DNA from: Blastomonas natatoria
GTDB taxonomy: Bacteria > Pseudomonadota > Alphaproteobacteria > Sphingomonadales > Sphingomonadaceae
DNA: 64,000 nt
Direction of reading: 5' to 3'
Assembly: GCF_003201955.1 (NCBI RefSeq)
Contig: NZ_QJJM01000005.1
Span: forward strand, 62,001 to 126,000
The translations under genes and the position numbers were made by a program. This document shows positions 52,159 through 61,360 of this stretch, one piece after another. Position 1 is the first letter of the stretch; each line of letters begins with the position of its first letter. Below the pieces are notes generated by a model. It ran no database searches, was not told the origin of the DNA, and worked only from the letters and a program-made list of their open reading frames with translations.

Positions 52159-53972
52159 ACGGCGCTCCGGACCAGGCCCAGCATCAGGCCCAACATCAGT
52201 CGATGAATCTCTGGCCGATCGGCAATTGCGAGATTGCCGCGCTGGTCGACGCCAAGGCCCGGATCGCCTGGGGCTGCCTGCCCCGCTTCGATGGCGACCC
52301 CGTCTTCTGCTCGCTGCTCGAGCCTCAAGAGGACCATGGCTATTGGGACATCGTTCTGGAAAATTGCGCGCGGATCGAACAGCATTACATCCGCAATACG
52401 CCGGTGCTGGTCACCCGAATGTCTTGCGAAGCGGGCAACGTCATCGAGGTTGTCGATTTCATGCCGCGCTTTCCGCGTCATGGCCGCATGTTCCGCCCTG
52501 TTGCCATTGCTCGCATCGTTCGCGTCATCAGCGGCAGCCCGCGCATCGCGGTACGCCTGCGCCCGGCTTATGGCTGGGGCGAAGGCAGCCCCCGCCACAC
52601 GTCCGGCTCCAATCACATACGCTATATCCTGGGAGAGCAAGTCCAGCGATTGACCAGCAATGCCCCGCTAGGCTGGATCAGGGACGAGCGCATGTTCAGG
52701 GCCGAACGCGACCTTTATTTCTATTTCGGACCCGATGAAGGCTTCGATGCGCAGCTCGAGGCGCGGATGGAGGCGATGCTGGGCGAAACCGTATCGACCT
52801 GGCAGCACTGGGTGCGCGGGCTCAACCTGCCGCTCGAGTGGCAGGAGGCCGTGATCCGCGCCGCGATCACGCTCAAGCTCTGTCAGTACGAGCAGACCGG
52901 CGCGATCGTCGCGGCGCTCACCACCTCGCTGCCCGAACATGCCGATTCCGGGCGCAACTGGGACTATCGCTTCTGCTGGATTCGCGACGCCTATTTCACC
53001 GTGCAGGCGCTGAACCGTCTGGGCGCACTCGACGTGCTCGAATCCTACCTTCACTATCTGCGCAACATCGTCGATGCGGCGCGCGGCGGGCATATCCAGC
53101 CGCTTTACGGGATCGGCGGCGAGGCGACACTGACCGAGCATGTCATGCCCGCACTCCGGGGCTTTGCCGGGATGGGGCCGGTGCGATCGGGCAACCAGGC
53201 CTATGAGCAGATCCAGCACGATGCCTATGGCCAGATCGTGCTGTCGAGCGTTCAGGCCTTTTTCGATCAGCGGCTGCTCCGTCAGGCGACGGTGCAGGAT
53301 TTCGAGGCGCTCGAGGTGGTCGGTCATCGCGCCTTCGCGATGTTCAACCAGCCCGATGCAGGGCTGTGGGAGCTGCGCACCCGGGCGCATGTCCATACAT
53401 ATTCCGCCGCGATGTGCTGGGCCGCGTGCGACCGGCTGGCCAATGCCGCAGGCGCCATCGGACGACAGAAAGCCGCGATGTTCTGGGGCGAGCGTGCCGA
53501 ACATATCCGCACCCATATCGACGCGAACGCCTGGAGCCGTGCGGGCAACCATTATTCGGCGGTGCTCGGCGAACGCACGCTCGATGCCAGCCTGTTGCAG
53601 CTGCTCGACCTCAAGTTCATCCGCGCCGACGACCCGCGTTTCATATCGACGCTCGACGCCATCGAAGGGGGCTTGCGCCGGGGCAGCCATATGCTGCGCT
53701 ATGCTGACGAAGACGATTTCGGGCCGCCGCAATCGGCGTTCAACGTCTGCACCTTCTGGCTGATCGAGGCGCTGCATGCCACCGGCCGCTATGGCGATGC
53801 GCGCGCGCTGTTCGAGGAGATGCTGAGCCGCCGGACGCCCGCAGGCCTGCTGTCAGAAGATATCGACCCCAGCACCGGTGCGCTGTGGGGCAATTATCCG
53901 CAAACCTATTCGCTGGTTGGGCTGATCCAGTGTGCAGGCCTGCTCTCGCGGCCCTGGAGTGACGCTCGATGA
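52155..53972 (+). CDS. glycoside hydrolase family 15 protein (glucoamylase/trehalase type)
   Basis: 605 residues. An N-terminal beta-sandwich domain (to about 230) and an (alpha/alpha)6 barrel with GRNWDYRFCWIRDAYFTVQA, QPLYGIGGEATLTEH, and the C-terminal catalytic region GLLSEDIDPSTGALWGNYPQ. The same motif set occurs in mycobacterial GH15 trehalase, so trehalose hydrolysis is a serious alternative to alpha-glucan hydrolysis. No signal peptide, so it is cytoplasmic. Coupled by four-base overlaps to both otsB and otsA. Confidence 0.9.
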   Translation: MNGAPDQAQHQAQHQSMNLWPIGNCEIAALVDAKARIAWGCLPRFDGDPVFCSLLEPQEDHGYWDIVLENCARIEQHYIRNTPVLVTRMSCEAGNVIEVVDFMPRFPRHGRMFRPVAIARIVRVISGSPRIAVRLRPAYGWGEGSPRHTSGSNHIRYILGEQVQRLTSNAPLGWIRDERMFRAERDLYFYFGPDEGFDAQLEARMEAMLGETVSTWQHWVRGLNLPLEWQEAVIRAAITLKLCQYEQTGAIVAALTTSLPEHADSGRNWDYRFCWIRDAYFTVQALNRLGALDVLESYLHYLRNIVDAARGGHIQPLYGIGGEATLTEHVMPALRGFAGMGPVRSGNQAYEQIQHDAYGQIVLSSVQAFFDQRLLRQATVQDFEALEVVGHRAFAMFNQPDAGLWELRTRAHVHTYSAAMCWAACDRLANAAGAIGRQKAAMFWGERAEHIRTHIDANAWSRAGNHYSAVLGERTLDASLLQLLDLKFIRADDPRFISTLDAIEGGLRRGSHMLRYADEDDFGPPQSAFNVCTFWLIEALHATGRYGDARALFEEMLSRRTPAGLLSEDIDPSTGALWGNYPQTYSLVGLIQCAGLLSRPWSDAR

Positions 53973-55387
53973 AACGCCTGATCTGCATTTCCAACCGGGT
54001 CCAGGCCGCCAGCAGCGGCGCAAGCAGCAACCGGGGCGGCCTGGCCGTCGCGCTATCCGCCGCTCTGAGGGAAAGCAACGGCATCTGGTTCGGCTGGTCG
54101 GGCGAACAGACCGACGAATTCACCGGCCAGATCAGCTTCCGCCGCCAGGACGGGGTCGCCACTGCGACCATCGATCTCGAGGCACAGGATATCGAGGAAT
54201 ATTATAACGGCTTTGCCAATCGGACGCTGTGGCCGCTTTTCCATTACCGTCTCGATCTGACCGAGATCGCGCGTGATTTCGCCGGCGGCTATGCCCGCGT
54301 CAACCAGCGCTTTGCCGAAACGGTCGCGCCGCTGATCGAGCCCGAAGACATGATCTGGGTGCACGACTATCACCTGATGCCGCTGGGCCAGCGCCTGCGC
54401 GAGCGCGGGTTCAGTAACCGGCTCGGCTTCTTCCTGCACACCCCCTGGCCGCCCGCCAGCCTGATGATGTCGCTGCCTGGCCACAAGGACCTGGTCAAGA
54501 GCCTGCTCAGCTATGACGTGATCGGCTTTCATACCGACGAATGGCGCGCTTCGTTCATCGACTATATCGTCACGCATCTGGGCGCGGAACTCGACGGCGA
54601 TCATGCGCTGCTCGACGGGCGCTCGACCCGGCTGCTGATCTGCCCGATCGGCCTCGACACCAGCGAGTTCACTGCCGCGCGCGACACGCCTGCCGCACGG
54701 TCCGCCCAGTCGCGGCTGATCTCCAGCGCGGTCGGTCGCCAGGTGATCGTGGGCGTGGATCGGCTCGACTATTCCAAAGGGCTGCAGGAGCGGTTTATGG
54801 CCTATGAGCAGCTTCTGACCACCCGGCCGGAGTTGCGCGAGAGGCTGTTCCTGCTGCAGATCGCACCACCCTCGCGCGGCGACGTGCCGAGCTATCAGCA
54901 GATCCGCGCGGAACTCAACGCGCTGTCGGGCGGCATCAACGGCGAGTTCGCCTCGATCGACTGGGTGCCGGTGCGCTATGTCAACAAGGGCTATGCGCGT
55001 GAGGAGCTGTTCGGAATCTATCGCGCCTCGCGCGTCGGGCTGGTCACCCCCTTGCGCGACGGAATGAACCTGGTCGCCAAGGAATATGTCGCCGCCCAGG
55101 ATCCCGAGGATCCGGGCGTGCTGGTGCTGTCGCGCTTTGCAGGCGCCGCCGCGCAGCTGGATGCGGCCTTGATCATCAACCCGCACAGCAGCGAGGACAT
55201 GGCCGATGCAATCGCCCGCGCGCTTTCCATGCCGCTCGAGGAACGCCGTGAACGGCATGCCGCGATGCTGGCCTCGGTGGTCAAGCAGGACGTGCGCTGG
55301 TGGAGTGCGCGCTTCATCGCCGCGCTTGAAGCACCCGAGCCGAGCAAGGACCGCCCGCGACTGACACTGGCCGGAGGCCAGAGCTGA
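53969..55387 (+). CDS. otsA: alpha,alpha-trehalose-phosphate synthase (UDP-forming)
   Basis: GT20 enzyme, 472 residues, joins UDP-glucose and glucose-6-phosphate. Family motifs: GWSGEQ near the start, WVHDYHLMPLGQRLRERG, VDRLDYSKGLQERF and the donor-site TPLRDGMNLVAKEYVAAQ. Full length. Last gene of the trehalose operon; trehalose serves as an osmo- and desiccation protectant. A minus-strand terminator lies just after it. Confidence 0.95.
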   Translation: MKRLICISNRVQAASSGASSNRGGLAVALSAALRESNGIWFGWSGEQTDEFTGQISFRRQDGVATATIDLEAQDIEEYYNGFANRTLWPLFHYRLDLTEIARDFAGGYARVNQRFAETVAPLIEPEDMIWVHDYHLMPLGQRLRERGFSNRLGFFLHTPWPPASLMMSLPGHKDLVKSLLSYDVIGFHTDEWRASFIDYIVTHLGAELDGDHALLDGRSTRLLICPIGLDTSEFTAARDTPAARSAQSRLISSAVGRQVIVGVDRLDYSKGLQERFMAYEQLLTTRPELRERLFLLQIAPPSRGDVPSYQQIRAELNALSGGINGEFASIDWVPVRYVNKGYAREELFGIYRASRVGLVTPLRDGMNLVAKEYVAAQDPEDPGVLVLSRFAGAAAQLDAALIINPHSSEDMADAIARALSMPLEERRERHAAMLASVVKQDVRWWSARFIAALEAPEPSKDRPRLTLAGGQS

Positions 55388-55408
55388 GCGCTCCGCCTGT
55401 AGCGATCC

Positions 55409-55436
55409 AAAAAAATGGCGACCCTTGGGGCCGCCA
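55409..55436 (-). terminator. intrinsic terminator after the DUF4142 gene
   Basis: On the minus strand, TGGCGGCCCCAAGGGTCGCCA (55436-55416, one bulge) folds into a hairpin followed by seven T (55415-55409). It serves the DUF4142 gene ending at 55480 and also sits at the end of otsA on the other strand. Confidence 0.8.
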
Positions 55437-55479
55437 GTGAGGTGGAGAGAAGGAGCGGATCCGCTCTGGTTGGCCGCAA

Positions 55480-56169
55480 TTACCGACCGGCAGTGGCACC
55501 CGATTCATTCGCCGTGCCCATGCTGCCGTTCTGCATCGCGCCGCTGCGATTGCCCGTGCCGACGCCTGCGGTGGTGCCGTTGGCGCCATGACCCTGCTGT
55601 TCCAGCCAGTCATGATGCTTCTGGACCACAGGAATCACCTGTGCGGCAAAGCCCTTCAGCTCGGTATTCTCGCCATTCTGCGCATAGCCCTGATGCAGCG
55701 CCAGCGCCTTGCGATGGGCAGCCATCTGCTGGCTCATGTATTCCCGGTCGAATGCTTCGCCTCTGGCAGCCTTGAGCCGGTCGATCATCGCCTGATGCTC
55801 GTCATCCAGTCGCGCCGGTGGCTGGGCACCAAGATTGGCCTGCGCAACCATCGCCTTCATGTCCTGCGAGGATTTGGTGTGATCCTCGACCATCCTCTTT
55901 CCGAAATCCTTGACCTGCTGCGACTGGCCGTTCTTCACCGCCAGTTCGCCGGCCTGGATCTCGTACCTGTCCGAATCGGCGGCCTGAGCGACATAGGTGC
56001 CGGTCGAAACAGGCGTTGCCGCCATGGTCGTGCCGTCCTGACCCGCCATCATCCCACCATCCTGCCCGGTGGCCAGGCTATCGCCCTCAGCGGTGTCGGA
56101 CCGGGCTCCGCCGGGCGCATTGCACGCCGGCGCCAGCAGGGTCGCCGTCAAGATAACCATATTGCGCAT
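55480..56169 (-). CDS. DUF4142 family protein, exported
   Basis: 229 residues with a short export signal ending LLAPACNA (Cys16, a non-classical lipobox). A Met/Gly-rich linker follows, then the DUF4142 helical bundle at about 60-195 (VKDFGKRMVEDHTKSSQDM, YMSQQMAAHRKALALHQGYA), a ferritin-like fold of unknown function. The tail is Gly/Asn/Ser rich. The ATG at 56169 has AAAGGA seven bases before it. Single gene closed by its own terminator. Common in general stress regulons of sphingomonads. Confidence 0.85.
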   Translation of the reverse strand: MRNMVILTATLLAPACNAPGGARSDTAEGDSLATGQDGGMMAGQDGTTMAATPVSTGTYVAQAADSDRYEIQAGELAVKNGQSQQVKDFGKRMVEDHTKSSQDMKAMVAQANLGAQPPARLDDEHQAMIDRLKAARGEAFDREYMSQQMAAHRKALALHQGYAQNGENTELKGFAAQVIPVVQKHHDWLEQQGHGANGTTAGVGTGNRSGAMQNGSMGTANESGATAGR

Positions 56170-56261
56170 CGTCACATCCTTTCGATGACTGATGCCGCAT
56201 GGATAGGACGGCGTGGGTCCCCCTGAACTTACATAAGCGAGTCTTCGCCGACCTCGCCCGT

Positions 56262-56678
56262 TCAGCGCAACGGACCACCCCTGGGACTGGCGACCAGCCG
56301 GGCGATCTTCTGGACCATTTCGCTGAAACTCTGATGCGACAGCGGTTTTTCAAACCGGGTGACATCGCGAAAGCATTCGCTGATCGGGTCTTCGCCATAG
56401 CCGGTGCAGAACAGGAACGGTATGCCGGCTGCCTCGAGGTGCTGTGCGAACGGGAAGACGAGTGTCCCGCGCAGATTGATGTCGAGCACCGCGACATCGA
56501 CGTCTTCCCCGTCGCCCAGCGCAGCGCGCGCGGCATCAAGGGTTGCGGCCGGGCCTATGATCTGCGCGCCGCGGCCTGCAAGACGGCGGGAGAAATCGTC
56601 GGCAATGAGGAAATCGTCTTCCACCACGAGCACGCGGCAACCGCGCAACAAGGCTTCGTCAGCAGGTGATGATGTCAT
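56262..56678 (-). CDS. single-domain response regulator
   Basis: 138 residues, receiver domain only. Acidic pocket VLVVEDDFLIADD (from 16), phospho-acceptor Asp66 in VAVLDINLRG, signalling segment FCTGYGED and Lys in RFEKPL. No output domain. It is divergent from the Crp/HWE-kinase pair (111 bases between starts), so it is the probable partner of the HWE kinase at 57537. The longer frame to 56735 is not supported. Confidence 0.88.
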   Translation of the reverse strand: MTSSPADEALLRGCRVLVVEDDFLIADDFSRRLAGRGAQIIGPAATLDAARAALGDGEDVDVAVLDINLRGTLVFPFAQHLEAAGIPFLFCTGYGEDPISECFRDVTRFEKPLSHQSFSEMVQKIARLVASPRGGPLR

Positions 56679-56788
56679 GAACCACTCGGACTGTTGAACC
56701 CGCAAAAAGGGCGAAGACGGTTTCTCATGCAACATACCCGCAGGACGTGCGTAGGTTCCCTCGGACGATGCCCAAGGGAGGCCAGAAC

Positions 56789-57547
56789 GTGACGTCCCCC
56801 GTCACCCAAAAGCTGCGCGGCTTCGGCTCGCTCGACGCCCGTTCCGAAGCATGGCTTCTGGAGGCGGTACAATGCGATGTGCGCAGCGTGCCGCCGCGGG
56901 TCGATCTGCTGCGGCAGGGCGAAGGCACAGGTTCACTGCACGTGCTGCTGGAGGGCTGGTCGATCCGCTACAAGACGCTCGAGGACGGGCGGCGGCAGAT
57001 CCTGTCGGTTCTTCTGCCGGGCGATATCTTCGATATCAACGGGCATCTCGCCGAATCGATGGATCACAGCATCGCCACCCTAACCTCCGCCAGCCTGGGC
57101 GTTCTCGCCGATGATTTTCTCGACATGGCCCGCGCCCGCCATCCGGATCTCGAAAAGCTCCTGTGGTGCGACATGCATGTATCCGCCGCGATCCAGCGCG
57201 ACCGGTCGACTTCGCTCGGTCAGCGCACTGCGCGCGAACGCATGGCCCATATCCTGTGCGAACTCTATCTGCGCCAGCGCTCGGTGAATCGCTCATCGGG
57301 GCACCGCTGCGCGTTTCATCTGACCCAGACCGAACTGGCCGAGCTGCTCGGAATGACCCCGGTCTATGTCAATCGCACGCTTCAGGATCTGCGCCGCGAG
57401 GGGCTGATCCAGCTGGAACAGAAATGCCTGACGGTGCTTGATTTCGACCGTCTGCAAGAGCTCGCATTGTTCGATGCGGGCTATCTCAGGATCTGCGAAT
57501 CCGATGGCGGAGCAGATTCGCACAGGGAGAATGCCCATGCCGTCTAG
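56789..57547 (+). CDS. Crp/Fnr family transcriptional regulator
   Basis: About 252 residues. Beta-roll sensor domain (RQGEGTGSLHVLLEGWSIRY, LLPGDIFDINGHL), long helix, then winged helix with LTQTELAELLGMTPVYVNRT. No FNR-type Cys cluster. GTG at 56789 is chosen because GGGAGG sits eight bases before it; an ATG at 56768 is possible. It overlaps the start of the HWE kinase by 11 bases, so the two are cotranscribed. Second Crp-like regulator in this region. Confidence 0.88.
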   Translation: MTSPVTQKLRGFGSLDARSEAWLLEAVQCDVRSVPPRVDLLRQGEGTGSLHVLLEGWSIRYKTLEDGRRQILSVLLPGDIFDINGHLAESMDHSIATLTSASLGVLADDFLDMARARHPDLEKLLWCDMHVSAAIQRDRSTSLGQRTARERMAHILCELYLRQRSVNRSSGHRCAFHLTQTELAELLGMTPVYVNRTLQDLRREGLIQLEQKCLTVLDFDRLQELALFDAGYLRICESDGGADSHRENAHAV

Positions 57548-58535
57548 CTGGTCGGGCCCGGTCCAGACCCTCAACCATTTCATCGCGACGCTGCCCCTGC
57601 TTGTCTGGCGGGCCGGGCGCGATGGCGCATGGTTATGGGCCAGCCCCCAATGGGAGCGGTTTACCGGGCAGAGCGAGGCCGATTATGTCGGCGATGGCTG
57701 GCTGGATGTCATTCACCCTGATGACCGCGAGGCGGCGCAGAGTACCTGGAGCCTTGCATCCGATCGGCAGAGCTTCGAAGTCGAGTTCCGCATCCGCAAG
57801 GCCGATGAAGGCCGCTATTACTGGCACCAGACCCGCGCCGGTCCGGTCTATGACGATGATGGCAGCATCATCGAATGGCTCGGCACCTCAACCGATATCG
57901 ACGATCTCAAGCGACTGCGCGACCAGGAGCGGTCGCTGCTGGGGGAGTTGCAGCATCGCGTCCGCAACACGCTGGGCGTGGTGCGGGCGCTGTCGCGGCG
58001 GACCGCCGATCACTGCGATTCCATCGAGGAGTTCGTGCTCAAATTTGATGGCCGCATCAACACGTTCGCGCGCACCCAGTCGCTCTCGACCCGGTCGGCG
58101 ACAGGACAGGTCAATCTGGCCGATCTGGTGCGCGACGAGCTGTTCAGTCATCATCTCTATGCCGACGATCAGGTCAGCGCGGAGGGGCCCGACATCATGC
58201 TCGGGGTGAAGGCGGCCAACATGCTGGGCCTTGCGATCCACGAACTGGCAAGCCACGCAGTGACCTTCGGCAATCCGGGCGATCCACCGCCCCGGCTGCA
58301 GGTGCGCTGGGGCATAGATGACAGCACGCCCAGGCCCTTGCTGACCCTTGTCTGGAAGGAAGAGGGGCGCAATCTGGCCGATCCGGAAGAAGCGCTTGGC
58401 GCACTGGCCCGCGATTTTGTCGAACGCGCGCTGCATTACGAGATGGATGCCGAGACCGCCATCGAAGTGCTGCCTGCCGGATTGATGTTCGATGTGCGCC
58501 TGCCGCTGGCGCGCGCGCAGGATCGCGATAGCTGA
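57537..58535 (+). CDS. PAS-HWE histidine kinase with altered N-box
   Basis: 332 residues, cytoplasmic. PAS/PAC domain 12-125 (ASPQWERFTGQSE, GRYYWHQTRAGPVYDDDGS), then HWE dimerisation helix with the phospho-His140 in GELQHRVRNTLGVV, and the HWE ATPase with W273-x-E275. The N-box reads IHELASHAVTFG: the HEL is present, but the Asn that normally follows (HELATNA) is His240. GGGAGA lies seven bases before the ATG at 57537. It overlaps the Crp gene and is divergent from a single receiver. Confidence 0.85.
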   Translation: MPSSWSGPVQTLNHFIATLPLLVWRAGRDGAWLWASPQWERFTGQSEADYVGDGWLDVIHPDDREAAQSTWSLASDRQSFEVEFRIRKADEGRYYWHQTRAGPVYDDDGSIIEWLGTSTDIDDLKRLRDQERSLLGELQHRVRNTLGVVRALSRRTADHCDSIEEFVLKFDGRINTFARTQSLSTRSATGQVNLADLVRDELFSHHLYADDQVSAEGPDIMLGVKAANMLGLAIHELASHAVTFGNPGDPPPRLQVRWGIDDSTPRPLLTLVWKEEGRNLADPEEALGALARDFVERALHYEMDAETAIEVLPAGLMFDVRLPLARAQDRDS

Positions 58536-58611
58536 TGCATTTTCATGTGCTTTTATGAAGGCTTACCAACCCATGTGATGATTGCTGCGAACAGGGCCGC
58601 TTAATGCTGCC

Positions 58612-58667
58612 GGTGACACGGTGCCTTCTCCCACCCCCCGACGAGCCTTGACGGGCACCGTGTCACC
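58612..58667. repeat. 14-bp perfect inverted repeat in front of the SRPBCC gene
   Basis: GGTGACACGGTGCC (58612-58625) and GGCACCGTGTCACC (58654-58667) are exact reverse complements, separated by 28 bases. It lies in the 159-base gap between the HWE kinase and the SRPBCC gene, 28 bases before the ATG. No T-run follows. Either a transcription-factor site, a leader hairpin or a repeat unit. Confidence 0.65.
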
Positions 58668-58694
58668 ACGTCTTGCAGACAGGAAGACCCGGCC

Positions 58695-59309
58695 ATGACC
58701 CTTGCCAACTGGGCCCGTTATGGGCTGGCAGCCACGCTTGCCACGGCAGCAGGCGGCATGCTGATCTATCGTCGCCAGCCGCGCATCAACCATGACGCTG
58801 CGCCTGCGCGCAGTGCCCGCCATCGCCGCCGCTTCGGCGATTACCGGGTCACCGGCGCTGCCGTCACTGTCCGCGCCACGCCGCAGCAGATACTCGCCTG
58901 CTGGCGGAACAACGCCGCGCTCTGGCCTGTTCTGGAGTTTCTGCCCTTTCCCGAAGGCCATCAGGACGATCTGCTGCTGCCGCCATCCGGACTGCGCGAC
59001 ATGGCGTCGCGGCCGCTGCTGACCCGTATCGTCACCGAGCGCGAGGACGAACTGGTCGCCTGGCGGTCCGAGGGCGAGGGTCATGCCGATATGCACGGCC
59101 GCCTGCGCTTTCGCGACAATGGCGACAAGGGCACGGCGGTCGAGGTGATCGTGGCGGTGCGCCCGCACCATTTCGCCTCCGCCTGGAAGACCGAGGCGAT
59201 GATGGCCGAAGCGCTCGAGCTTGGCCTGCTGCGCGATCTGCGCCGGATGAAGATGCTGATCGAGACAGGCGAGATCGCCACCGCGCGGTTGCGCCCCGAC
59301 GCCGTTTGA
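58695..59309 (+). CDS. SRPBCC family protein with N-terminal membrane anchor
   Basis: 204 residues. One helix at about 9-26 (YGLAATLATAAGGMLIY), a basic stretch, then an SRPBCC/polyketide-cyclase-like domain (VTVRATPQQILACWRNNAALW, ending FKTEAMM-type helix). Such proteins bind hydrophobic ligands in a cavity; the ligand is unknown. It lies 43 bases before the Zn-alcohol dehydrogenase remnant and could be cotranscribed with it, a frequent pairing in this group. Confidence 0.8.
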   Translation: MTLANWARYGLAATLATAAGGMLIYRRQPRINHDAAPARSARHRRRFGDYRVTGAAVTVRATPQQILACWRNNAALWPVLEFLPFPEGHQDDLLLPPSGLRDMASRPLLTRIVTEREDELVAWRSEGEGHADMHGRLRFRDNGDKGTAVEVIVAVRPHHFASAWKTEAMMAEALELGLLRDLRRMKMLIETGEIATARLRPDAV

Positions 59310-59352
59310 GCGCTGCACATCACCGGTCGAGCAAGACAGAAGAATTCAAGCC

Positions 59353-60521
59353 ATGCGAGCTGCCACCTTCCAGGGCAAGGGCGATATCGACGTCCGCACC
59401 ATGCCCGATCCGGCCATCGTCAACCCGCGCGACTGCATCATCGAGGTCAGTTCGACCGCCATCTGCGGATCGGATCTGCATCTTTATGACGGCGTCATCC
59501 CCGCCGTCGAGAAGGACGACATACTCGCCATGAGTTCATGGGCCGCATCGTCGCCGTCGGCAAGGAGAGCACGCTCGAGGTCGGCCAGCGCGTCGTCGTG
59601 CCCTTCACCATCTTCTGCGGCCAGTGCTTCCACTGCAGCGAGCAGCGCTACAGCAACTGCGACAACAGCTGCCCGGTCGAGGACCAGGAGGTGGCGGAAA
59701 AGGCGTTCGGCCACCCGATGGCGGGCATGTTCGGCTATTCGCACCTGACCGGCGGCTATGCCGGCGGACAGGCCGAATATGTCCGCATCCCCTATTCGGA
59801 CGTCGTGCCGCTGGTCGTGCCCGAGGATATTCCCGACGATCGGCTGCTGTTCCTGTCCGACATCCTGCCCACCGGATGGATGGCCGCACTCAATGCCGAC
59901 ATCGCGCCGGGCGATACCATCGCGGTCTGGGGCTGCGGCCCGGTCGGGCTGTTCACCATCCTCAGCGCCTTCCAGCAAAAGGCCGGGCGGGTCATCGCGA
60001 TCGACGGGGTCAAGGGTCGGCTCGCCATGGCCGAGCAACTGGGCGCGGAGCCGGTGAACTACCATGAAACCGACATTCTCGATGCGCTCATACAGATGAC
60101 CGGCGGGGTCGGCCCCGACGCGGTGATCGACGCGGTGGGAAAGGAGGCACACGGCTTTTCCGTCGACACCATCGCCGACAGGGTCAAGCAGACGGTCGGC
60201 CTGGGGCAAGACCGCGCGCATGCGCTGCGCCAGGCGATCATGGCCTGCCGCAAGGGCGGACGGGTCTCGGTGCCGGGGGTCTATGGCGGCAAGGCGGACC
60301 TGTTTCCGCTGGGTGCGATGATGCAGAAAGGTCTGCAGCTGCGCACCGGTCAGACGCATGTCCGGCGCTTTACCGGGGAACTCCTCGACCTCATCGAGCG
60401 TGATGTCATTGATCCCAGTTTCTTGATCAGCCATCGCCTCCCGCTCGACGAGGCAGCGACCGGCTATCGCAATTTCCGCGACCATCAGGACGAATGGATC
60501 AAGGTGGTGATGCACCCCTGA
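59353..60521 (+). pseudogene. zinc-dependent alcohol dehydrogenase, interrupted by a one-base deletion
   Basis: Two frames together make one full-length MDR dehydrogenase of about 389 residues. Frame one (from 59353) has the start MRAATFQGKGDIDVRTMPDP and the zinc segment AICGSDLHLYDG. It then goes wrong at DDILAMSS. Frame two resumes at MGRIVAVGKE. The family sequence DDILGHEFMGRIVAVG would be restored by one extra G near 59527 (CTCGCC for CTCGGCC). Structural Cys residues (CGQCFHCSEQRYSNC) and the NAD motif VWGCGPVGLF are intact in frame two. Either a recent pseudogene or a sequencing error. Confidence 0.85.
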
Positions 60522-60550
60522 TCATCACGTCGAACACGGAGTTTACCCCC

Positions 60551-60730
60551 ATGGAATACGGAATTTTCGGGATCGTCATCCTGATTCTCGACATCATCGC
60601 GATCATCAGTGTCTGGTCGAGCGCTGCCAGCACGCTGTCCAAGCTGCTCTGGACCGCGCTCATTCTCATCCTGCCGGTGATCGGCCTGATCGCGTGGTTC
60701 TTCCTGGGCCCCAAGCGCGGGCGCATCTGA
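60551..60730 (+). CDS. small PLDc_N-type membrane protein
   Basis: 59 residues, two membrane helices (FGIVILILDIIAIISVW and ALILILPVIGLIAWFFLG). The ending FFLGPKRGR is the PLDc_N signature (phospholipase D/cardiolipin synthase N-terminal domain as a stand-alone protein). GGAG lies before the ATG at 60551. Members are often stress-induced; function unknown. Confidence 0.85.
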   Translation: MEYGIFGIVILILDIIAIISVWSSAASTLSKLLWTALILILPVIGLIAWFFLGPKRGRI

Positions 60731-60742
60731 CCCGGACGGATA

Positions 60743-61276
60743 TCAGTCTGGTGGCAGCAGGTGGGCGCGCAGCACCTGCCATTCCCGTGCCTTGTCGGCG
60801 AGGCTGCGGGTATATGCCGGGCTGCTCGACGGCAGCGCGATGACGGGCAGCGCGGTTTCGTGCAACAGCCGCGCAGCCGTTTTTGCGGCAAGCGCGCCGT
60901 TACAGGCTATGGCACGAAGGTCCGGCAGGGTTTCCAACAGCGGCATCAGCGGATTGGTCGCGGCGTCGCGGATATCGGAATCGAGACTGGACGCGCGCCG
61001 CGCAGAGGCAATCACATCCCATAGCCCGACGCCGCGCGCACCCAATCGGGAAAGCCGCGTCGGATAATCCTGCGCGGCCAGCGCTTCGCCAGTGACCAAT
61101 TCCATCAGCTGCCAGAACTGGTTGCGAGGGTGTGCGTAATAGCTGGCTGCCGCGAGCGAGGCTCGGCCAGGCAGGCTGCCAAGCAGCAGCAGCGTGCAAT
61201 GCGATGGCAGCACGGCCGGCAGACCCTGTACCGGCAAACCCGTGGCGGGTGGCTGGCCATCGAACATGGCGGTCAT
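60743..61276 (-). CDS. uracil-DNA glycosylase superfamily protein (DNA-deoxyinosine glycosylase type)
   Basis: 177 residues. LLLGSLPGRASL (motif A region), YYAHPRNQFWQLM and PSSSPAY near the C-terminus fit the family annotated as DNA-deoxyinosine/MUG-like glycosylase, which excises deaminated bases. The ATG at 61276 gives the normal length; the longer frame runs back through the tRNA gene and cannot be right. It is convergent with the PLDc_N gene, 12 bases apart. Confidence 0.85.
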   Translation of the reverse strand: MTAMFDGQPPATGLPVQGLPAVLPSHCTLLLLGSLPGRASLAAASYYAHPRNQFWQLMELVTGEALAAQDYPTRLSRLGARGVGLWDVIASARRASSLDSDIRDAATNPLMPLLETLPDLRAIACNGALAAKTAARLLHETALPVIALPSSSPAYTRSLADKAREWQVLRAHLLPPD

Positions 61277-61360
61277 GACCTGATCCCTGGCCTGCAGCAT
61301 CCTGGCCGCAAGCCGTGCGGGTGCACTGCCCTGCCTGTCACGTCGCGCTGTGGAAGAAGA

